Positions 11,401-20,753 of a stretch of DNA of 64,000 nt are shown one piece after another. The notes under the pieces were generated by a model. The model saw nothing but the letters and a program-made list of their open reading frames with translations, was not told the DNA's origin and made no database searches. The first letter of the stretch is position 1. Each line of letters starts with the position of its first letter. Source of the DNA: Ditylenchus dipsaci (Eukaryota; Nematoda; Chromadorea; Rhabditida; Anguinidae); assembly GCA_004194705.1 (NCBI GenBank), contig SADC01000106.1:1-64000 (forward strand), read 5' to 3'. The position numbers and the translations under genes are program-made.

Positions 11401-12938
11401 TAATTTTTGAAAAAATCAAAACAAACTAACACTGAAAACCGTGGTTTTTCACCTAGATGTTTTTAGTAGAGTTTCACCTTATATTTGCTGTAATTTTCTC
11501 AAAATTATTTTCAATCAGGGTGTTTGACCACTCAATCGAAAGAGGAAAATCTCAGATACAAAACGGTGTGAAAACATCTAAGATAAGAAAACAAAATATT
11601 TGAAAAATTGTATGTGAAATGAAGTAGCAGTCAATGTCAAAAAGTAGCCGTAGAAGTCCCCCCCCTCTAAAAAATAATAATGCCAATATTTTTTATTTAC
11701 AGATAGACAATGGAGGTCGAGCCTATCGGTTGCTCAAAACCATTCTAATCATCCACAAGCTCGATCCATATTCTGCTGCCACCTCTGTGAAAGCAATCAA
11801 ATTTCTACGTGGAGAGGTAAATCAGACATCTGTTTAAAGGGGCATGCCCACGCTAGTAAGAGGTGGTGTCCGGGAATTCAAATTTTTTTTCCTAATCATT
11901 GAACTTTTGTACGGGTTTTTTAACTTGGTTTCTAAAAAAACAAGGCCTAGAACTTAATTTTAAGTGTGGTTTTGTTAGAAATCAAGTTGAATCTTAAACC
12001 ACCCTAAACCATCCAAGCCAGTATCTAAAACCCCTAATTCAGTGATTAGGTTGGTTTAAGATGGTTGAGAATGGTTCAGGGTGAAATTTTGAGCGATTTA
12101 GCCCATCGGACTAGAATTCTGATCCGCTCAATCGAATTTTCGCAAAAAGTTTACTCCCCCTATAATGAACTCCCAAAAAACCAACTTTCAGGGACTTCTG
12201 GCCATTCCGGGGTGGGATTCTGGGCGATCCAAGTTATTTTTAACTATAAAATTAGAATTCCCGCAAAATTAACGGCAATATTTGACTGAAAATTCGAATT
12301 TGGTGGGGTAAATTCAAATTGGGTGGGGTAAAAAATAATTTGGCGGGGTAAATCAGTAATTTGGCGGGTGAAATTAGTTACACCCCTTACATAACTAAAA
12401 AAATAATCTATTCCAGACTCAGGTTGACTTGGCATCCTTGGATTTCGCTGAAAAACAACTGTACGGCTGTGCCAAAGGCAACATGCCAAACGGCCCAACG
12501 TACCACATGCTTCACTGGCTCTACTCCAACCACTATTTGCTGGCTACCGGACACAGAAATGAGCGTTCACCCGCCTCTTTTCTTTATAGTCGTCATTTAA
12601 AGTTGAGTCAGAAAGCTTACAAGTGGCTGGAAAATGGACCCAAGGAGCTTTGGATGGATTTTTCCACACTCAATGCCAAGAAAGGGTCTGCTGGGAAATT
12701 AGATAAACAAAGAAACACATCAATAGCAGATTGGATACCTGACAGTAAAACCAGATCTGATGAACAGAATCAAGATTTCAGTGAGGAAGAAGACCAAGCA
12801 TCAGCTTCTGCCCTAAGCGACGACCTCAATGCAATGAATTTTGAAACAGAGGTAGAGGAAGGAGAAGATGACAATGTACTCATCGACGTTGCCGAAGAAA
12901 TGAAAAAGTATGAAAAAGAGAGACGTTTACCAGCTTGA
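2406..12938 (+). CDS. Six-exon gene with MIF4G-like segment, about 727 aa
   Basis: Exons are placed at 2406-2669, 5520-5787, 6521-6983, 7033-7582, 11703-11816 and 12417-12938. All have GT donors and AG acceptors, and phases agree at every junction. Three one-base gaps must be allowed (near 6690, 7085 and 7151); the total is then exactly 728 codons including the TGA. Residues encoded by 6740-6983 (NLGMIRFVAGLYSHGLL, then DGCVRQLMDRF) have the helix pattern of a MIF4G domain as in eIF4G and Paip1. The following exon continues with KMVQLIRY. The region before 5787 is lysine-rich. The C-terminus (12700-12935) is acidic and probably disordered. Intron 3 is only 49 bp, whereas introns 1 and 4 are 2.9 and 4.1 kb and full of repeats. 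A role in mRNA handling is an inference from the MIF4G-like part only. I do not recognise the gene. The ATG at 2406 could instead lie inside a longer exon, since an AG precedes it. Confidence 0.6.
2702..3853. mobile_element. DNA transposon with TACCGTATTTCCTCTAAT ends
   Basis: The left end TACCGTATTTCCTCTAATAG is matched at the right end by ATTAGAGGAATACGGTA. Both ends carry subterminal repeats of CATGTGGAGTTATTAGAG. The element lies in intron 1 of the 2406 gene and contains a transposase fragment on the minus strand. At least five shorter relatives with the same terminus are present (about 4985, 8566, 19028, 51975, 63722), so this longer copy shows what kind of transposase the family uses. 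Confidence 0.7.
3073..3582 (-). pseudogene. Transposase fragment with psq/CENP-B-type HTH
   Basis: Starting at the ATG complementary to 3580-3582, the minus strand encodes an acidic leader. It then has KFKIKIIKHAKDFSSNAASK and RFGVDRSSVIGWVKKA, the pattern of the first helix-turn-helix in pogo/Tigger transposases and CENP-B. A possible short intron follows (GTAAGC donor, AG near 3330). After it comes a KRLQGGGRRLTYKDLD segment, which resembles the start of the second DNA-binding helix bundle, and then an acidic tail. No DDE catalytic domain is present within the element, so this is a truncated, non-catalytic relic or a DNA-binding-only protein. Confidence 0.6.
4985..5210. repeat. MITE of the TACCGTATTTCC family
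   Basis: The left arm CGTATTTTCTCTAGTTATAG is matched on the right by the terminus CCCATACGGTATT. The interior repeats TCTAATTGTAGACCCCTC in both orientations, followed by a GGTTGAAAATTTATAGACCC block. It has no coding capacity and lies in intron 1 of the 2406 gene. Confidence 0.55.
5888..6353. repeat. Inverted repeat with G/C-run ends
   Basis: The left arm is a G run followed by TGCGGAACTTTATATACGCA near 5900. The right arm, near 6323-6350, is the inverse followed by a run of eleven C. The loop of about 380 bp includes a partial ACAGTCAACTCCCGATTTAG end at 6133. It lies in intron 2 of the 2406 gene. Confidence 0.55.
8026..9279. mobile_element. Non-autonomous fold-back MULE with tandem-array arms
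   Basis: The termini are GGGCAAACC and GGTTGCCC. They are flanked by CTTTAAAGG (8017-8025) and CTTGAAAGG (9280-9288), a 9-bp duplication with one mismatch. The left arm (about 8036-8340) holds about a dozen copies of a 20-bp unit such as TTTTTGCAGCTGATTCACGT. The right arm (9055-9270) holds the inverted unit AATCAGCTGCAAAAAGACG. Inside the arrays, single-copy arms (8345-8560 and 8825-9050) are also inverted. The terminal GGGCAA equals that of the autonomous MULE at 20505. There is no transposase, so it would need to be mobilised in trans. It lies in intron 4 of the 2406 gene. Confidence 0.8.
8566..8817. repeat. MITE nested at the centre of the fold-back element
   Basis: The ends ACCGTACTCAATCTTTTAAT and AGAGTGAATACGGTAT belong to the TACCGTATT family. 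The interior has GCCCATGGGCGTTTATTTTT on the left and GGGTGGGCGATAAATAGAG on the right. It sits exactly between the two inverted arms of the 8026-9279 element. Confidence 0.6.
9283..9518. repeat. TTAA-flanked MITE (piggyBac-like)
   Basis: The arms are AAGGGGCATGCCCACGCTAA on the left and the inverse, ending in GGTATGCCCCTTTAAAG, on the right. Inner arms include ACTTCTGTACAGATTTTTCA and its inverse. The right flank has TTAA at 9515-9518. The left TTAA (8019-8022) is now separated from the arm by the MULE inserted at 8026. TTAA targets suggest piggyBac-type mobilisation; no transposase is present. Confidence 0.65.
10130..10605. repeat. Inverted repeat around GAGGAGGCTGTTTGCGGATG
   Basis: The left arm near 10136-10165 (CATTCACAATGAGGAGGCTG, then TTTGCGGATGCT) is inverted at 10572-10605. 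About 400 bp lie between. No coding signal was found. It lies in intron 4 of the 2406 gene. Confidence 0.6.
11238..11666. repeat. Inverted repeat ending in G/C runs
   Basis: The left arm GGGGGACTTCTACGGCTACT with ATTGACTGCTACTTCACTTC is inverted at 11610-11666. Inner arms (11375-11405 and 11500-11540) contain TTGAGTGGTCAAATACCC and its inverse. It ends about 35 bp upstream of the exon at 11703, so the insertion lies very close to a splice acceptor. Confidence 0.6.
11834..11998. repeat. Truncated TTAA MITE
   Basis: TTAA at 11834-11837 is followed by AGGGGCATGCCCACGCTAGT and the inner arms of the family seen at 9283-9518. The right terminus is missing. The copy begins 17 bp after exon 5 of the 2406 gene. 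Confidence 0.6.
12060..12290. repeat. Solo copy of the 8026-element inner arm
   Basis: This matches the inner single-copy arms of the fold-back MULE at 8345-8560 and 8825-9050, including GATCCGCTCAATCGAATTTT and CTGGCCATTCCGGGGTGGGA. No tandem array accompanies it. It may be a remnant of a deleted element or an independent relative. Confidence 0.6.
12294..12372. repeat. Short array of AATTTGGCGGGGTAA units
   Basis: Four degenerate copies of AATTTGGCGGGGTAAA lie in tandem, ending in AGTTACA. Similar units occur inverted at 23640-23700 and direct at 44505-44560, so it is one end of a dispersed element. Confidence 0.5.
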
Positions 12939-13005
12939 AACAGGAAATTATTTTAGGGTGCTATTATTTTACACAATGATTTGCTATCCTCAAAATTTAT
13001 TTTAA

Positions 13006-13011
13006 AATAAA
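13006..13011 (+). promoter_or_regulatory. Candidate polyadenylation signal
   Basis: AATAAA lies 68 bases after the stop codon at 12936-12938 of the six-exon gene, at a plausible distance for its 3' end processing. Confidence 0.4.
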
Positions 13012-13196
13012 CTACCTCATATGCGAAAATGCTTATTATTGAAAATAGACATCGAAGCATGGAAACAAACCAATCACGGTTCACTCTTTACATAAAAACC
13101 CTTTTTATTGCGCCCACCTCTTCATTGCGTCTACATTGTACCGGTCTCAAGAGGATGCTATGTAGAGAGTCGACTGTACAATAAAAGAAAGGGCTA

Positions 13197-14155
13197 AATA
13201 CCACCCCACTCGATGTGATTATAACCACCCCACTTAAGTCCAATGAACCTCCTCGTGTGACCCACGATTGAAAGCTAAGGATGTTAGCTACACGATGGTG
13301 TAAAAAATTCTTAGTTTAGTACACAAAAATGTTTCTATTTCAATTAAAATAGTTTCGAATCACTTTCGAACATTTTCTATAAGTGACTAAAAGTGATTCA
13401 AGTCTGTTTTAGTTAAAAAAGAAATATTTTTGTGTACTAAACTAAGAAATTTTTACACCATCGTGTAGCTAACATCTTCAGCTTTTAATTATGGATCAAA
13501 TTGAAAACTCCCGGCAAATGTGTGAAATTTCCCGACTAATTAATTAATTTTCCCGGCAAATTCGAATTTGTCTAAAAGTAATGAATTTTCCCGACAAATC
13601 TGTGAAAGTTCCCGGCAAATACTTTAATTATATTGTTAAATTGGTTGTGTGCCGGCTGCCTTGTTTCTTGTTTCAAAAAATTACTTGAAATGACTTAGGT
13701 AATACTTTTAGAGATGCAATTCCAAGCTAAGCAAGAAAAGAAGCGTGGTGTTGCGCGCGAATGGACAACTTCAAAGGATTGCTCTAGCAAGGAAGATGTC
13801 GATGAATGGGTGACTGAAAATGGAGGAAATTAGATACAGTAAGCTGATTCATTGACTAATTTTCTGTTTTTATCATTTGCGAGCTCTCTTTGAAAATTAC
13901 TCAAAGAATTAAAAAAACATCTTTCGGATGATCGGAAAATTTGCCGGGAACTTTCACAGATTTGTCGGAAAAATTCATTACTATTAGGCAAATTTGAATT
14001 TGCCGGGAAAATTAATTAATTAGTCGGGAAATTTCACACATTTGCCGGGAGTTTTCACATACAGCCTTTAATTATGGGGTCACACAAGGGGGTATATTGG
14101 ACTTAAGTGGGGTGGTTATAGTCATATCGAGTGGGGTGGTTATACTCGGTATACC
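13197..14155. repeat. Nested inverted repeats, CCACCCCACT arms
   Basis: The outer arms are TACCACCCCACTCGATGTGA plus ACCACCCCACTTAAGTCCAA on the left and their inverses at 14095-14155. Inside are two further palindromes. One at 13268-13485 has GATGTTAGCTACACGATGGT arms. One at about 13500-14060 has arms rich in TTCCCGGCAAAT. The innermost loop (13710-13840) encodes a short lysine-rich peptide beginning MQFQAKQEKKRG, which may be a transposase scrap. The order of nesting implies successive insertions. Confidence 0.6.
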
Positions 14156-14178
14156 TACGACCGGATACACATTATGAC

Positions 14179-15284
14179 CAGTGTTGTTCCGGCGCCGGCG
14201 CTAGCGCCGGCACTGCCCCGGGAAAAAACAGCGCCGGTCCGGCGCTGGGGCCAATGAAGAATTTTGGTCGGCGCCAGCGCTAAAAATTATCGTCCCGGCG
14301 CTGGCCCCGGCGCTGTTTTTTAAATTGAACAGGCTAATATTGAGAAAGACAATTATTCTTAATTTCAAAGTAAATTATCTGAATTTTCGTGCTGCAATTT
14401 CTTTCATTTCTTTAAAGCTTTTATTTATTTTCTTTGATTTTTCAGTTTATTATTATTTTTAACTTAACCAGGGTATCATATGCTATTCTTGAAAAAGTAA
14501 TTTACACAGTTTTTTTTCACAAAACTAATATGGATAACCTCATTCTTTTCATGGACTCGCCACTCTCTAATTACTCCACCTCATATGGACTTATTTCTCA
14601 GCATAGGGAAAATACAGGGTGTTTCAAGAAATCCGCAGGATTTGAAATGGCTATAACTTGTTTTCTGGACCGAATTTCTAATTTCTGTTTTTGCCAATCA
14701 TTTTCTCAATTCAATTCTCAATTCGGGCAATTTATTTGGTGTATAATGTCGAAAATTTTTCTTGGTCCCTCTGTGATTCTGGTCCTGGTCAGTGGGTGGC
14801 CCCTAGATGGCTAAAATCCAAAACCACAAGTGGACCAAGCGAAAATCATACTTTTGACTTACTTTTGACACTTAACAAAATTTCCCGTCAAGCGAAAACG
14901 ATTAGTGAAAACAGAAATTCGTTCTAGAAAAAAGTTGTAGCCATCTCAAATTCTGCACCCTGTATTTCAATATTCACTCACCATGAGAAATTAATAGAGG
15001 AAATATAAACGGTATGCTGCTAATTGATATGATAACAAATAACTATTATCACTCTCACTGTAAAAAACATACTGTTAAGAAAAATAGGAATTTTTTTATG
15101 AAACTTACAGCAAAAACAAAATTATCAAGCCGGCGTCGGCGCTGGGGCATTTTTTAAAAACAGGTCGGCGCCGGCGCTGGCGCCGGAGCTAAAATTTTTT
15201 AAGGGAGGCGCTTGGCGCTGGGGCCTTTTTTCAGAAAGGGTCGGCGCCAGCGCCGGCGCCGATCCCGGCGCTGGAACAACACTG
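14179..15284. mobile_element. hAT-type element with GC-rich ends
   Basis: The termini CAGTGTTGTTCC and GGAACAACACTG are flanked by the 8-bp direct duplication ATTATGAC (14171-14178 and 15285-15292). The 8-bp duplication and CAGTGTTG-type terminus are typical of hAT transposons. Subterminal regions (14185-14315 and 15130-15275) are strikingly GC-rich repeats of GGCGCCGGCGCTGG-like units in an AT-rich genome. No hAT transposase was found. A second element is nested at 14615-14962. Confidence 0.8.
14615..14962. mobile_element. TA-flanked MITE, CAGGGTG ends
   Basis: The ends CAGGGTGTTTCAAGAAATCC and the inverse finishing in TGCACCCTG are flanked by TA on both sides. Inner arms include GGCTATAACTTGTTTTCTGG and its inverse. 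A TA target and CAGGGTG terminus fit the Tc1/mariner superfamily. It is nested inside the hAT element at 14179. Confidence 0.65.
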
Positions 15285-15292
15285 ATTATGAC

Positions 15293-15560
15293 CGGATATA
15301 ACGACCGGATACAATTACGACCGGATACACTTTTAAATTTTTTTGAAAAATGACTAAAAATCTAAATTTAAAAACAAATTTCGGCGCTAGTAGCGAATAA
15401 CCCAACCCACCAAACAAGATTCATTTACAAAACTTTTTTTATATTTTTTTATTTTTTACAAAATCAAATGGGAAAGTGTATCCGGTCGTAATGTGTATCC
15501 GGTCGTAGGGCAGTCGTTATACTCACATCGAGTGGGGCGGATATACTCACATTGCTCCAA
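15293..15560. repeat. ACGACCGGATACA repeats, inverted
   Basis: ACGACCGGATACA-type units occur at 14157, 15300 and 15317 and inverted at 15477-15508. They are followed by ATCGAGTGGGGCGGATATAC, related to the 14130 arm. This is the outer element into which the hAT copy inserted. Confidence 0.55.
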
Positions 15561-15639
15561 AGAAAGAACTATTTTGATACACCGATTCACTGACGGTTCG
15601 ATACAGTTACAACAAGGTTCCAAGTTGGCTGACTTCTCA

Positions 15640-15735
15640 GCCATTGGCTGATTTTGGGCCTCGATGCTGAGAAATTTTATTTTGGCTGATTTGCTGATTT
15701 TGGCTGATTTTTGCTAATTTTGGCTGATTTTGACT
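15640..15735. repeat. TTTTGGCTGA tandem tract
   Basis: Irregular tandem copies of GCTGATTTTGG run for about 95 bp. The same word flanks the MULE at 20470-20500 and 23395-23420, so the MULE inserted into a related tract. Confidence 0.5.
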
Positions 15736-16063
15736 AATTCTGTGAAGAATTGATAAAACGACCAATAATTTTTGGTATAATTGATAAATTCCCGCCCTTT
15801 CTATTAGAAAGTTTACGCTAAATATTCGGGTGTACCGAAAAATTTAAAGAAATATTTGCTAAACGGCACATTTGCTAAAAAAAACTTTTTGCTAAAAGCG
15901 TATTTTTTTAAATTTCTTTTGGTAAAGCATTTTGTGCCTCTTTTTGTGTCGAAGACACTCTCATTCCAACTTTTTCCTCTTTTTCGCTCACTTTTCAAGT
16001 TTTGTATAGTTTTCTACTATTGAAATTCTCCTTAATTATACTCATAGTGGTTACACCTTAGTA

Positions 16064-16870
16064 CAGGGTGTCCCAAATATTTTGGAAGTTTTCTTTTGGT
16101 CATAAGTTTTTCTCTAGTGCGATTTTTGAAATTCTGTGAACGCAGATCGATTCAGAATTTCATAAGAATTTTGGTTGCAGTATAGCATCCCCCCCCACGG
16201 GGACTGATCAGATCGAGGAGATAACATCATACATACCTTAGACACAAATCACTCGAAAGTGACTCTGGATGCATGAAAAAGCAGGCATACCAGAGTTTAT
16301 TTATGGGGTAGGCCGCAGTATTCAAACTATGTTCAACATCTTCTTGTTAGTGGGCCTGAGTCATTAGTGGCCCCTTTTATTCCCTTCCCCTCCCTATACA
16401 GCCCTTAATCCCTCTAAAATTCAAAAGGCGCCAATTCAAATTTTTCAAATTTTGACTAAAAACCATGATACCCCCTGTGGTTCGAAAAAAATTTTTTTCT
16501 CAGAACCAAAAAACAGCCGGCTTTCTCATGAAATCGGGGTCGAGAAACACGAATATGATGTTATCTCCTCGATCTGATCACTCCCCGTGGGGGGGGATTC
16601 TATACTCAAGCCGAATTTTTTGCTATATAATGTCGAAAACACGATTTTCGCTTGGTCCCCCCTGTGGTTTATGTCCTGGTCTCTGGATGGCTTCTGGATG
16701 GGAAAGACCCAAACCACAGGGGGGCCAAGCGAAAATCGTGTTTTTGACTTTATATACTAAAAAAATTCTCATCAAATTTTGAGTCGATCTGCGTTCACAG
16801 AATTTCAAAAATCGCACTAGAAAAAAAGTTATGGCCAAAAGAAAAGTTCCAAAATATTTGGGACACCCTG
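16064..16870. mobile_element. TA-flanked MITE with CAGGGTGTCCCAAAT ends
   Basis: The arms of about 88 bp (16064-16151 and 16783-16870) are nearly perfect inverses and are flanked by TA on both sides. A second palindrome (arms near 16187-16235 and 16553-16600, with GATCAGATCGAGGAGATAAC) is inserted inside. Within that lies a copy of the dispersed TTAGACACAAATCACTCG module. It is Tc1/mariner-like by target site; no transposase is present. Confidence 0.7.
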
Positions 16871-17295
16871 TAGTTACACTCTCAGTCTTCATCAGACCTG
16901 AGTGGTCCTGATCCACCATCAGTACCCAGGGGGCCTAGTCCTGATGATAATGGTAATTATATGTATTACTCACGTAGTAGTACTCAGACATGGTTATCCA
17001 GGCAGGGGCACCCAAAAAGGGTATCCAGGTGAGTGGTACCCAAGTAGTGGTACACAGGTGGGGCTACTCAGGTGGGGGAGCCTAGGTTTGGGTAACTAGA
17101 AGTCCTTCTAAGTTAAGTGTGCAGCAAAACCTACCAATATTCATTAACAACAATAGACCGAGTCACATATTCAACACTATTCTCAAATCCCTTATTTATT
17201 CAAAACCAACACTCAGTAAACAATTTTCAACAATGCAAGTCATAAACATTTGACGAAACAAAACATATCTTGGTTTATATTTAGTGGTTCCTTCT

Positions 17296-18412
17296 TCTTC
17301 AACGCTTCGACTCATTTCCTCCAACACCCAATCCAGCAGTTGCCAAAGCTTCGACGCGACCACTTCCCCCTGATGATTGCGACTGAATATTCCGAAGAGA
17401 GCGAGCAATGGTCGTCAGGCCTGCGATTCTGTTGTTGGCATCAAAACGCTGAATTGCTATTTGAAGACACTCAAGCTTTTGCTTTGCTGATCTAGTCTCA
17501 CTGCGCTCCGTTGTTGAAAGCGACACGATACGGATGTATTGATGACGAGAGATTACACCTGAATATATCGATAATCCGAAAAAGAAACAGACAAAACAAT
17601 CGTACCTATTTATTTCCTGAACAAGTTTAGGCTTTTCCACAGAGAATGACCTTCTTCTTTCGTTGCTGCATTTATTGATCTATGCCAAGATTCTAACGCG
17701 CAAGTAGTAGTCGATCTCCCTTCAGCGATTCTGCGTGATCTGCTGAAGTAAATACTCGTCAGTTGTGACCAATCATGAAACGGTAGAACTTACATTTGGA
17801 TTATCCGATATTGATTTTTTTGCGCTCTGCTCGATTTTGCGTTTGCTGACTTCAATCGGATCAGCAAAATGTGAATGACCAGATGATAATTCTCTATCAT
17901 ATTCATTATTCTTCAGCCGGACTTGCATCGGACATCCTTTTTCGACTCAACGCAGTAGAACGACCTGTGGCGTAGTTTGTCCTTCTGGATTCTATCTGAT
18001 TGGCAGTAGAAAAAAGCCTACAAAGCAAAAGTTGAAACGATATCTCAAAAAAAAATAAGTTGTATATTGAAAACCCGCCATTGTAGAGTAGCATTGACTG
18101 ACCCTTATTGCTTAACACGAACTCCATAGATGGCTTGGGGTGCACTTGCTTGAAAAGACTTCTGGCTTCTTGTAGAACTGATTATAGATCATTGAAACTG
18201 CTCGCCTCGGATTGACTGGTTGAATTCTGCCCATTTTCTTCTTCCTCAGTTTCTGACTCCTCGCTAGATTCGTCTCCCAGAAAGTTTGTACGATCATCTT
18301 CGTTGCTTACAAAAGACTCTTTATCAAATGCGAACATCTCAACAGTTTTCGTTAATATAGGCACTGACGAACCCTTATTGCTTAACAAGAACTCCATAGA
18401 TGGCTTGGGGTT
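17296..18412 (-). CDS. Possible multi-exon gene or gene remnant
   Basis: Several minus-strand stretches look coding. One at 18182-18397 is acidic (DRTNFLGDESSEESETEEEE). One at 17812-17906 contains EVSKRKIEQSAKKS and ends at a GTAAGT donor. One at 17606-17690 contains EKPKLVQEINR with a GTACGA donor. A final exon at about 17299-17557, after TATTCAG, contains SAKQKLECLQIAIQRFDANN and ends in a glycine-rich tail. A 43-bp segment encoding MEFxLSNKG is directly duplicated (18097-18140 and 18366-18408). Frames do not all connect, and a stop lies in the acidic exon. I do not recognise the protein. It could be a host gene damaged by insertions or an unknown transposon gene. Confidence 0.35.
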
Positions 18413-18597
18413 ACCAAAAAGTTACCAACGGTGTCTTCACCAAAAAAATGTTACCAAATTTTCTTTTACCAAAAGAAATTTTTAGCAAATGTGCCTTTAG
18501 AAATTTTTTTCAGCAAATGTGCCTTTAGCAAATGTGTCTTTAGCAAATTTTTTTTAGCAAAAAGTTTTTTTAGCAAATGTGCCTTTAGCAAATATTT

Positions 18598-18845
18598 GAC
18601 GCTACTCGTTTATACCCCTCCCAAAAAAGCTACCCGGTTTTACCCCTCCCAATAATTTTTTAGGGGTACCTTAAACCATACTTTTAATATAAAAAGGCTG
18701 GTATTAGTACTGGCTTGGCCTGAGCCTAAGCCTAAGGGCAAAGCCTAAGCCAAAGGGCTAAGCCTAATTCCGAAGCCTAAAAATTATTGGGAGGGGTAAA
18801 ACCGAGTAGCTGTTTTTGGAGGGGTAAAACCGAGTAGCGCCAAAT
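18598..18845. repeat. Palindromic MITE with CGCTACTCG ends
   Basis: The left arm has GACGCTACTCGTTTATACCC plus ACCCCTCCCAATAATTTTT. The right arm is the inverse, ending in AAAACCGAGTAGCGCC. The central region repeats GCCTAAGCC. Related ends ending in AGTAGCGCC occur at 29680-29860 and 33100-33150. Confidence 0.6.
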
Positions 18846-19027
18846 ATTCTTTAAATTCTTCGGTACACCCAAATATTCATTTTATTTGTGCTCTGACGTC
18901 AATGATTGACGGTCAAGTGTTGCAATTTCCCATTGATATTACTTTCATTGTGTGCGGTTTTTAGCTATGGCGCCTTGAAGGGAGAGATTTTTCAAGTCGA
19001 AATATAGCAAGATCAGAGGGATACCGC

Positions 19028-19185
19028 ATATTATCTTTTAATCCCCCATGGGGGATTATTTTTCAACCCTCGAAAATCCGGAAATTGTCAATCCAAAATG
19101 GCCTTAACTCTAAAATCCTAGTCAAAAAAGTGGGGGGTGGGGGATTATTAGAGAGTGGGGGATCATTAGAGAATATACGGTAACC
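19028..19185. repeat. MITE of the TACCGTATT family
   Basis: The ends ATACCGCATATTATCTTTTA and AGAGAATATACGGTA enclose CCCCCATGGGGGATTATTTT and GGGGGATTATTAGAGAG. It is non-coding. Confidence 0.55.
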
Positions 19186-19579
19186 AAAAACAGCAAGAGC
19201 GAAGTAAGTCCTTTAATATAATTTCAGTTCGGTTCCCAACTAACATTCGATGGATCACGCTCGCGACGAGTCAATGAACGTAGGGGAAAAATGGATGAAG
19301 GTAAAATTAATTACAATTCCAAATAATTGATTGTTCTTATTGTTCCGAATTTTCATTTCTTCAAGGAAAATGACACCTTGCCGGGATTAAACGAATTGGT
19401 GAGCAAGATTCCTCCAATCACAATCTCAAATGCTTTTGCGGAGCGCGTTTATTCTCTCTGCGGTAACCAGTGAACGGACAACAGGAGTTTGCTCGAGCTC
19501 GAAACAGTGAATTTTCTTCTTCAGGTCAACGTTAATTTCGATCAAACCTGTGTGGAAATGTACAAATGTCGTACCGCTG

Positions 19580-20358
19580 ATAGAAAATTGGGCGCTAGTA
19601 GCGAAAACCCCCCCCCCAATAAATTTTTTTTCAAAATCAGGTTTTAACCATTTCTAAGTAATTCTTATGCGCTGAAAACGATTAAAAAGCTGTTTTCGGG
19701 CATTTTCTGGCCTAAAAAGTTGATTTTTGGAAAAAAAAAATTTTTGACCAAAATTCGACTTTTTGCCTTGGGGGACAAGGTAAACCACCTAAAAATGGTA
19801 CCTAGAGTCCTAAAAAGATGGAATTTGAACATAGTTTTGTTAGCTGGGGCCTACCGCATAAAGAAACTCTGGTATGCGTATTGTTTTTATGCATTCAGAG
19901 TCACTTACGAGTGATTTGTGTCTAAGGTATGTGGGTGCATCTCAACTCCAAGCCCCCAAGCCCCCTGCGCCCCGAAGGGGTCTCTCAAGCCCTGCGCCCG
20001 AAGGGGGTCTCTCAAGCCCCTGCGCCCGAAGGGGGCGCAGGGGGCTTGAGAGTTAGAGATGCGCGCACTCACTTACCTTAGACATGATTCCGAGAAAGAC
20101 TCTTGATCATAAATGCATAAAGAGACTCTTTTTGCCTAGCTCCAGTGACAAAACTAGGTAGAATACCTTGGTCCCCCAAGGCAAAAGTCGAATTTTGGCC
20201 AAAAAATTTTTTCCAAAAATCAACTTTTTAGGCAGAAAACGCCGAAAACACGTTTTTTTCGTTTTCAGCGCATAAGAATTACTTGGAAATGGTAAAACCT
20301 AATTTTGAAAAAAAATTGTTGGGGGGGGGGGGGGGTATTCGCTACTAGGGTCGAAAAT
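19580..20358. repeat. Inverted repeat with GCGCTAGTAGCGAA ends
   Basis: The left end GGGCGCTAGTAGCGAAAACC and a right end with ATTCGCTACTAGGG bracket arms of about 200 bp (19585-19785 and 20165-20355). Inner arms include TTCTTATGCGCTGAAAACG. The loop carries a copy of the dispersed TTAGACAnnA module and three CCCCTGCGCCCGAAGGGG repeats at 19964-20045. Related ends occur near 36745 and 42101. Confidence 0.6.
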
Positions 20359-20510
20359 TGTTAAATGATGTTCGCGGTTGGGAGAAATATAATATATAGT
20401 GTTGTTTTTGCTGTTTGTCTATCCCGAACAAAGCACTTTTTGTAACAATTAATGTGTGGCTAAATTTTTGGCTGATTTTTGGTAATTTTCGGCTGATTTT
20501 TGACGGGCAA

Positions 20511-20690
20511 TACTTTTTTTTGACCCAGATTCACTTTTTTTTGACCCAGATTCACTTTTTTCTGTCCCAGATTTGACTTGTCCCAGATTCACTTTTTTTT
20601 TACCCAGATTCACTTTTTTCTGTCCAGATTCACTTTTTTTGTCCAGATTTCCTCATTTCTGTCCCAGATTTTTCTCGCATGTAATACTGT
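20511..20690 (+). repeat. Left tandem-array end of the MULE
   Basis: About eight degenerate 17-21-bp units built on CCCAGATTCACTTTTTT, alternating TGACC and TGTCC starts, form the left inverted terminal region. The array is T-rich on this strand. Confidence 0.8.
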
Positions 20691-20753
20691 TGTGATTCTA
20701 GTGCTTTTTTTTATTGCGCATTATTGGTGTAATCTGTAGGTGTAATAGCAAAA

